From Hirudinaria manillensis (lineage: Eukaryota; Annelida; Clitellata; Hirudinida; Hirudinidae), in the NCBI GenBank assembly GCA_034509925.1, contig CM067528.1:11284501-11348500 (forward strand): a DNA stretch of 64,000 bases. Reading direction: 5' to 3'. A program made the translations under genes and the position numbers. The notes beneath the pieces are model-generated. The model was given only the letters and a program-made list of their open reading frames with translations, made no database searches and was not told the DNA's origin. Positions 23,501 to 32,500 of the stretch are shown here, piece after piece. Within the stretch, counting starts at the first letter, position 1, and each line of letters begins with the position of its first letter.

Positions 23501-26500
23501 ACATTGCTATAAAATACTGAAAGATTTTTGAGTGGTTTGGATGGTTTTGGATCCTTCATGATTATAAATTTTGTTTCTTGAATGCTGCTACATGAAAATC
23601 TCCAGGTGAGCCTTTAACCACAAATGTCCATTTAGACACATCATCCTTTGCTGCAATCAGTTTCTTCTTTTCATCCAACAATCTGTTTCTTTCGTCTCTG
23701 TCCTCTTTAGATAAATCGTGAGAGATTATAACCTGCTTGAATGATTCACTTTTGCGAAGTTTGAATGCAGATTCCAGAATCAAATTTTTGTTGCTCAAAT
23801 TTCCAAGTTTTATCAGCAATGGCCTGGGTTTGTCACCTTCTCCTCTCCTGCCCAATCTGAAATATTCACTGATATCCATTGTTATGCCAGTGATATCTTT
23901 GATCATTTTTACCACTTCTTCTTTATCTTTAGTCTTTGAGTTGGCCTCGTTCTCCTTCATGTTGAACAGCACTAGGTTGTTTTTCCTCCTTTGCCTATCA
24001 TTGTTGACTTCAATTGAAGATTTGGCCTCCACCACCGACTTTTGCACCACACCCACAGTTTTTTGTACCACACCCACATTTGTCTCCAGTGACTCCACCT
24101 TGTTCTGGAAGAGGCTGGACCAAACCCTGCTAGCCTGGTGGCTTTCCTCGAGCTTTTGGGAAGCACTTGCTGAGATTTCCTCCATTCTTGATCGCAGCTG
24201 GTCTATCTGTTTATTTTGAGCCTCTATTGCTTCCATAATCACATCATTCTTGGTCACAGACTTTTTTATCTCTTCTACATCTTTATGTAAAGCCTCGAAA
24301 ACTTTTTCATGACTTTCCTTGCTAAACAGTTCTTCTAGTGATTTCAAAGCACAATCGTTGCATTCAATACAACTGTGACATAGTTTTAGCCCCAGCATCT
24401 CTGCTATCTCCGATGCACCACATTCGGGTGATTTTCGCCCCCTTGGTCTCGGCATGATCCGAACGAAACAACAACAAAAACTGACAGATTCTACTAATTA
24501 ATGTAATATTCTATTCTTATTACAATAATGCAATACGTTTATATCAAATTTTTGAGTTTTAAGCTGCAATCTGTTCGAAACTATCGGAGCAAAACAATTC
24601 GGCTGAGCGAAAATTCGTGTACGTCTTTATGACATTACCTTGTAGATTGTGAATCCAAACTGTTTTGTAGGTTGAGTCACTCGAGTGAATTATTTTACTA
24701 TTTTATTATTATATTTATTATTATTATTATTATTATTATATAACATATATTACTATTATTATCATATATTATTATTAATATTGTATTATTATTATTATTA
24801 TTAATATATATTACTATTATTATTATTATATATTATTATTAATATTGTTATTATTTTTTTTTTATTATATTAGCATCATCTTTAGAACCTTCAGGAAGGT
24901 TTGTGGTTATTATAATTGCTTATTAGAAATAATTGCTTATTATTACAAGCACCAATACAAGCAGACGACAAGTTGTTTGTTCGACAAGTTTTTTTTTTTC
25001 TTGCGATTTATTACGAACCATCGAGCAATCACGGCTTCACAAGGTTCTTTCAATTAGCGAAGGAAGGATGCATCGGGTTCTATTTTAAGAAGCCGGTGTT
25101 GATTTTACTCCTATTTTTTTTTATTTTCACAGCAGAACAACAACAACAACAACAACTACAACAAGTTTCCTCAATGCTTGGTAATCAGGATGGGTCTCGT
25201 GGTCGATCACAGTTTGGTCAGCAAACGTTGATTTGATTAATTTATTAATTTATTTGCTTGATTTGATTAATTTATTAATTTATTTGCTCGATTTGATTAA
25301 TTTATTCACTTCTCAAGTTTCACTGATGAGATTTTGCTCTAATCAATGTTTTTGTCTTGCTAACCCTCTTTAAAAAATCCATAGAATATTATGGAAACTT
25401 TTATTATAGGATAAATGAAATTTATAAATATAATAAATAATAATAATAATAATGATATATGTAATAAATAAATAATAATAATAACAACGATATATGTAAT
25501 AAATAAATAATAATAATAACAACGATATATGTAATAAATAAATAATAATAATAACAACGATATATGTAATAAATAAATAAATAATAATATATGGAATAAA
25601 TTGAATGAGTTTCATTGCCTGAACAGATGAGCACGATGTTGAATGCTTCTGTTGAAGATGTGAAACAACAGATGTTACTTCTCTCCAACGTTCTTAATCA
25701 GGTTTGGACGAGCAGTTGTTACGAATTTTATAGTTTCTTTCTTTTCAAGAAAAGTAATAATATAAAATAATATAAATAGTGAAATAAAAGTAAATATTAA
25801 TATAATAATATAAATAATAATATATAAATATTGTAATGAACTTTAATGAGTACTATAATTTATATACTGTAATGTGCGTTGGCAGTGCCTTGACATCCTA
25901 GCACTTGGATTAAAAAGGCACTTAAAATATTTGCAGAATTGAATTGAATTAAGATACAAAAATTGTTTATACCCCTTGGCACTGCCTAAATGGCATAACA
26001 ATTAAGAAGTGCCTTTACATCTCGGTTGTGTCTGACGATGAGCCCAATAAACGCTTGAAATTAATTGTTTACTTGATAATCAATTATTAACGACGTAGTG
26101 GTTTGCTTTTAAGCTTTTAAGAGAACTCCACAAAAACATCCAAGTCGAGCTGGTTCGCCTCGACCTTTGGACGGACGGAGATCTTTTCCCGACCTCTTCG
26201 GGGGTTCGTTGGACTTTGTCGAACCTCGTCCGGAACGTCGGATTGTTTTCCGAAGCGGATGGACCCCCGTTCCACTACCTCCATCTGCTCAGGTGGCCAT
26301 CATTGTTGTTGTGAAGTTAAAGATTTATTTATTAAATGTATTTATTTATAAATTAACGATTTCGATTCTAACGGCCCCGTGGCGCTTTCCCCAAGACCTT
26401 GCATCTCGAGTTGTCCCATCACGATTGGTTGAAACCAACAAACCAAACGATTTTGATGATGATCTGTTATTTTGTACTCTTCAAATGAAATTCTTTAAAT

Positions 26501-29500
26501 CTCCATGGAATCCTCATCATCACGAATGTTATGCAAACTCCGCCTTCCTTGCAGTGGCCAATCTGATGGCAGTCACTACGGAGCATCAATACCCGATTCC
26601 ATTTGCACGGAGAGAGCAGTTGGATTCTCCTACGTAAGTGTTTCGAGATTTTTGTAAGCAAAAACCACTTTGATTGATCAACCAATCAATCAGCCAGCAT
26701 GTCATTATCCATAAGCTTATCACCTCAGCTATCACTGGGGTGGTTATGATAGTGATCACCAGTTGACATCGACTGAATTTACAACTGAATGCTTCCAGGT
26801 TGAAAATCCGGACGACATTGTTTCCATGGCAACTGGAATTGCACATTTGCTTGGCCACGTCCTGGGACTGGAACACGACGGATCGGATGGGGGATCTAAC
26901 AGAAGTAGGAATTAACGAATTATCTACTTAATTAGTTAACTATTTAACTAATTGTTTATTAATTAATTTATTTATGTAATGTGTATTTATTAATGTGTCT
27001 GACAGTTCATTGTGTTTGGTTTCTAAGTGAACAGTCAATTTTGATGTTTTAAGGTGTAAATTTAAAGTTGTTATTTCACCAATTGCTGCATTAATCGAAT
27101 TATTAAAAATGACTTGTTTCTTATTTCCTAAGACAAGAAGTGTCCAGACAACAGAGGCTTTGCAATGTGAGTTCATCATCTTTCAGAAGTTCTGAAATAC
27201 TGTTTAAAAATTCTCTCTATAACTAATTGATCATCCGTAAATGGAATCAGAAAACAGAAATGTCATTAAGTGCAACCTTTGTTTTTAACATTTGGGGGTT
27301 ATTTCATCTTTAGGAGTCCAAAGAGATTGCACATCTTTCCAAACATGCGAGCATCGTTTCCAACATCATCATCACCACCACCAACAAACAAAAGTAGCGA
27401 CAGGATCAACAAGAACAAAAGAAACAACAACAACAACTCCAGCCATTCCCATGACGACCACCACCATAGACATCGTTATCATCATCACTTCCACTTGGGG
27501 TGGTCTGCTTGCAGTCAGCAGGACTTTGGTCTTAACCTCAAGTCGAGATTTCTGGATTGTCTTAAGGGTTCCTGCACTCATCAGCATCATCATCACCACC
27601 ATCAACAGCAGCAACAGCCAGAAGAGTCTGTCGACGCTCCTTCAAAGGGAAGCAACGGATCTGCCGACAGGAAAGACGGAGATGACGGATCTGTCGTTCC
27701 TGAAGACGGAGAGGGCGCCAGTCTCGATGAAGACGACGACGACGACGATGCTTCTCTTCCCGGCAGAGAAAATCCCGGATTTAAAAAGGTTCTCGACTTG
27801 TAGCTTTTGATTCGTAAATATGGCAGCAGATTAATTATCGGATTAATTAATCTCAAAATAAAAAACGAATCTCTGTCGACGGAAGGTTTTTAGAATGCAT
27901 TTGATTCTTGCAACTGACTGATTGATTCTCCCAGACGAGGAGTGTTTTATCCATTTTTTGTCATTTTTTTTATATTCTTTTTTGGGAATTTTTCAACAAT
28001 TCCTATGAATCACCAGTTTTTTATTGTGAGGCAGTAACTCTGCAGGAAATCTTTTTTACAGGCATCATTATCATCATCATCTTTTGTTTTTTTTTTTTGA
28101 GTCTTGCCAACAGTCTCTCATACATTTGTAATTTTTTTTTACATCACAGTCTGATTCAATTCCTCCAATATTTTAAGTGCCTTTTTTATCCAGTCCTAGG
28201 ATGTCGAGGCACTGCCGACGTACATTAGCATAGACACGAGCACAACATAATGAAATAAAGAGAACTAAAGACAATTAAAAAAAAAATTGCAAACTAAAAT
28301 ATTTAAGAATAACATTGAATAAACAAATGAGTCTTTAGTCTGATGGCTTTTATGATTTTTTTTTCCAAATTATTTTCCAGAGCTTCTCGTCGGAGTGCGG
28401 AAACGGCATCCTGGAACGAGGAGAGGAGTGCGACTGCGGCAGTTTCGAGGTGAGCGACGAAGTCGTTCGAGTCGTCGGGAGACCGTGCAAACGGTTGCTG
28501 TTGTTGTTGTTGCTTGGACTGCAATTAGAATTTTCAACAGTTCGATCTTTAATGATGATGATGATGATTCATCCATTCCATTCAATCATTCAGCTCTGTT
28601 TGCAGATTGACTGTCAAATTCATCATTAATCTCTTTAATAAACTTGGCATCGTTTGTGTTCAAGTGCTTAAGTGGTTAGGATCAAGTAATAAGGCCTTAA
28701 TGATAATAAGGCGATGATGATGGTAATGGATAATATCAACAAGATGATGATGATAGTGACAGTGATAGTTAGTACAAGAGTCGTGATATTTCTTTCCTAA
28801 GGCATCTGCAATCACTTATCACACGGAGGTAAATGTTCTTCAATTCTTGTGCCTGGATCTTGGACGGCATGTGTTGTTTATTCTTTGCTTTTTAAGTTCT
28901 GGTGGATTCTTTTATCATTTCCTCTTCTCTTTTTTCAAGAGGAATCAGAGGAGTTTTTCTTACCTCAGTCAATTTTCAAGATTCATTTCTTTACTTTCGT
29001 ATCTCGTTCACGTTTTCCGTCTGCTTTCTGTTTTGCTTTTAATGTTATGCTTTGTTTATTTGTATGGTGGTACTTGGTATTTTTGGTATATATACGATTA
29101 TATTTATTAAATATAATAATGAAATATTTCATGGTTTATGTACAAAATATAATTTAATAACTCAAAATTCTTGAGGTACTCAACTTTTAATTAATTTTTA
29201 AACAGAATTTTAGTTTTTTTTTAAGTATACAAACTTTACGTTGTCATCTCAATGCTTTGTATCTGAGTTTGTTGTTCTGTTTGCATTTGCTTTTGATGCC
29301 AGAAGCATTTTCTTTTTTTTGCACCCCACCGTAATCCAGGGTTCCTTCTGTTTTATGGTTAATGGTTTTGAATTTGACTTGAAATAATTTGATTTAATAA
29401 CAAATTTTATTAATTTAAAAAAATTGTTTTGTTGAATTTGAAGGACTGCAGAGCATCTGATCCATGCTGCAATCGCATGACTTGCCTCCTTGAGCCGTGG

Positions 29501-32500
29501 GCGACCTGCAGAAAGGGTGGATGCTGCACCAATTGCACTGTAATGGGTTTTATAAATTAAGCTATAAATCGTTAATTATTAATTTGGTTATGAATACTTA
29601 ATTACTAATTAGGTTATAAATAATTAATTATGCTGATCTCGAAAACAATGGCACTGGTTGGAAATATTTTGCTCTGCTTTTTGAAGAAAAATTGCAATCA
29701 AAGCTAAAAATTTGTTCCTGATGTCTTTTTCGTTTATCATTTCTTCCAGCTATCGCCGAGCAATCACGTGTGCAGGGAAATGAAGAATACTTGCGACGTT
29801 CCAGAATTTTGCTCGGGAAGTTCTGAAGAGGTGTTTATGGATTGAAGTGTATTGTTGATGGTTTTAATAATTAACTGTTCTAACTGATTTTGTAATTGAA
29901 TATTAATTAGGTAAACATTAATTAATTGGATGTATATAATGTATGGATATACAGACAATGGAGGATTGACATTATTTCAAGTCCAATTAACATTTTTCAC
30001 GATAAACAATTTATTTATTCATTATTCATTAAATTTAATAATAAATCATAAGTCTCAACGTTAACCCATGCTAACTACTTTCCATTCTAAAGTGTCCTGA
30101 AGACTCTCAGGTCTTGAATGGACAGCCGTGTCTGGAGTCGGACGTTGAAGAAGGACGCGAAGTCGCCAACGAAACCAACGAAGCGAAAGACTCTTCGGGT
30201 CTCTGCTACGACGGGAAGTGTCGTTCATACGACGGGCAGTGCGTGGCAACGTGGGGGAGCGGTTGGTAGACCCTTGGTCTCCCGGGCAACGCCGTTACCG
30301 TGACGATGATCGATCTCGCTCAAATTTCTTCAGGTTCGTCTAAGGCTTCAGACGGATGCTTCTCGACTTTCAACCGGATTGGAGCCATGAGCGGTCATTG
30401 TGGATCGTCGCCGACGTCATTGTCTTCGTCGTCATCATCGTCGTTGTCGTCATCACAGTCGACTTTGCTGTCTTCGTTGACAGAAGAGTCGTCGTCGTCA
30501 GGACCGACTTTGACCTCCTCGACTTCACCACCAACTTCATCATCGGAGTTCATCAAATGCTCTCAGAGGTTGCTGCTGGAAATCGTGCTGAATAATTTTA
30601 ATTTTTAAAATGCTATTATTATAGAATAATACAATTATAATTTAAAAAAAAATTATCCGTCCTATTGCAACAAAGGAATGTCATGTGCGGACTCCTCCAT
30701 TGCAAAGGCGGACCTCAGAAACCTCTCGTTGAAGATGCCAACAGCATCCTCTTTGAAACCACGATCACATCCTTCGGAAAGTCCTACCAGTGCAGGTCGG
30801 TCACTCGATTGAATTCATTGGTTTTGATGTCAAAGACCTGGATTTGAATTCTATTAATTATTGAAACTTATTTCATGACTTAAAATAAATTTAGTTATCA
30901 GAATAGCAATTATCTTTCTCTGAGTTCCCAAGATTTTAATATAAAACAGAAACTTGAGATCTGAGTTATTAGAAAACCTTCAACAGTTTAAGCACTATGC
31001 TAATTATAATATCCTACTGTTGAATCATATTGTTGAATTATAATATTGCAAAGTAATATTCATTAAAAAATACATTCATTACGGGGAGTGCATGTTTACA
31101 TTCCCAGGGTACTTAGCAACCCCAATGAACCTTCGCAACACCTCGTGGAAGACGGCAGTCCCTGCTCTGCCGACTCCATTTGCATTTCAAACGAATGCAT
31201 TCCGACAGCAGAGGCAGTGGAGGAAAGCATCAGATGTCCTCGCGGCTTGAACAACGTGACCTGCTCTGGCAACGGAGTGAGTGAAAAAGTGGAACTCCAT
31301 TGTTTTTGTTGTTGCTTTAGTTCACATTTTAATTTGTTTTCTTTGATAATCAACATTATCCTGTTGTTGAAGCAGAATGTGTTGTTTAAAGTCTTTAGTA
31401 CCGTGAATAAAAATGCACGTTGGCCTAGTTAATAATACTTAACTTGATGCTTAGGTGTGCACGGACATGCTGGAATGTTTTTGCAGCCGTCACTTCTCTG
31501 GCCATGATTGCAGTTCACCTGTCAGCGAAACCAAAGTGCCTACGACTTCGGCTGATGAATCACCTGAACTTTCCAGCAACGAGATGGATTATCAGCAGTA
31601 TTACAACAACAACAATAGTGTCCAATTCAATAAGACTAGCGGAGGTTAAAAACTACTGTTGTTCCGTGACTGCTGACGATTTTTTTAAATATACTCGTTT
31701 GAAGTAATGGATTTGAAGCAGGTGTTCCTAATGGGAAATGCAGTCATTGATTTTTCAGTTTTTATTTATTTTATTTTTTTGTTTTTGTGATATTGTCGTG
31801 AAATTGATTATCTTTATGATAACGTGATTGCATCCATTTCAGTGGCAAAAGTTGCTCTCGAAAACATCAGAAACTCGGCCAATGCTCTTTGGCTCCTCGG
31901 TGCCATGAGTTGCGTCATCGTCGGTGCTTCTGCGATTCTCATTCTTTGCCTTGTTTGTTACAAGTGAGTATCAGCTTTTTAAACTAAGCCTAGTAACATC
32001 ATAATCCACTCCACTATCAAATGCAAGGGGTGTCTGGATAAGTGACAGGTAAAAGACAATCTGCAGGCACAAGTTTTATTGCTTTGTTGTGGATTTCCAG
32101 ACTCAGGAAGTAGGGTTGGGGTGGCCAATTGGACTAAGGTTAAGTTAGGGCGTGATTAGGTTTGGATTTAAAGATCCCTGCCTGTTAAAAAGTCTTTTGC
32201 TTATCACTTATCCAGCAATCATGTAAAATGACTACCAATAATGTGCCGATTGGTGGCACCGATTCTTTTTAAGTTGAAAATGTATCTTATCGCTTCCTAG
32301 GAGGAAGACGCCAAAGCTGACAAAGAAACAACAAATATGTCAACTGAGGAACCAATCGTTGATGTGCAAATCGGATTACGAGTCAAGTTCAAGGGTCAAC
32401 AGAATAATTTCGTTTGGAAGTTTGCCATCTTATAGGTAATAAGCCGTTAGCTTTTACACAACAAAGAATATCGCATCTATGTTATTAATTTTTAATTTAT

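Larger units (their letters stand above)
20517..24480 (-). mobile_element. Near full-length two-ORF non-LTR retrotransposon (CR1/L2/jockey-like LINE)
   Basis: This element sits in an ADAM intron in the opposite orientation to the host gene. It has ORF1 (24455-23562) and ORF2 (23559-20827), separated by two bases (TAA-TC-ATG), and both are uninterrupted. The 3' UTR is about 310 bases and contains two copies of a GCGAACCCCTCGCCT string (plus-strand sense). It is followed by a (TA)n tail. The exact 5' end is unclear: I mark it just beyond the ORF1 start, but the 5' UTR may run to about 24650. No target-site duplication could be proven, because the flanks are low-complexity AT. Intact ORFs suggest a recent insertion. 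Confidence 0.9.

Noticed and set aside
24600-24650. RKFVYVFMTLP as a possible first strand of the ADAM protease (cf. KYVELxMVVD)
   Set aside because: It has a poor acceptor, a frame that quickly reaches a stop and no multiple-of-three exon. It may also be LINE 5' UTR.
26350-26430. A plus-strand reading DFDSNGPVALSPRPC that resembles the ADAM protease DFxGxxVGLA...C segment
   Set aside because: No AG acceptor can open that frame. It would end in phase 1, whereas the next exon needs phase 2. Splicing 26292 directly to 26555 gives LHLLSGQSDGSHYGASIPDS, which satisfies both phase and family pattern.
27292-27810. Second long open frame over the ADAM low-complexity exon (Thr-rich)
   Set aside because: It is a frame shadow produced by trinucleotide repeats. 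The chosen frame keeps WSACSQQDF and the splice phases.
30356-30595. Val/Ile-rich ORF overlapping the ADAM Cys-rich exon
   Set aside because: It is an out-of-frame reading of the Ser-encoding TCN repeats (GTC/ATC), giving false hydrophobic runs.
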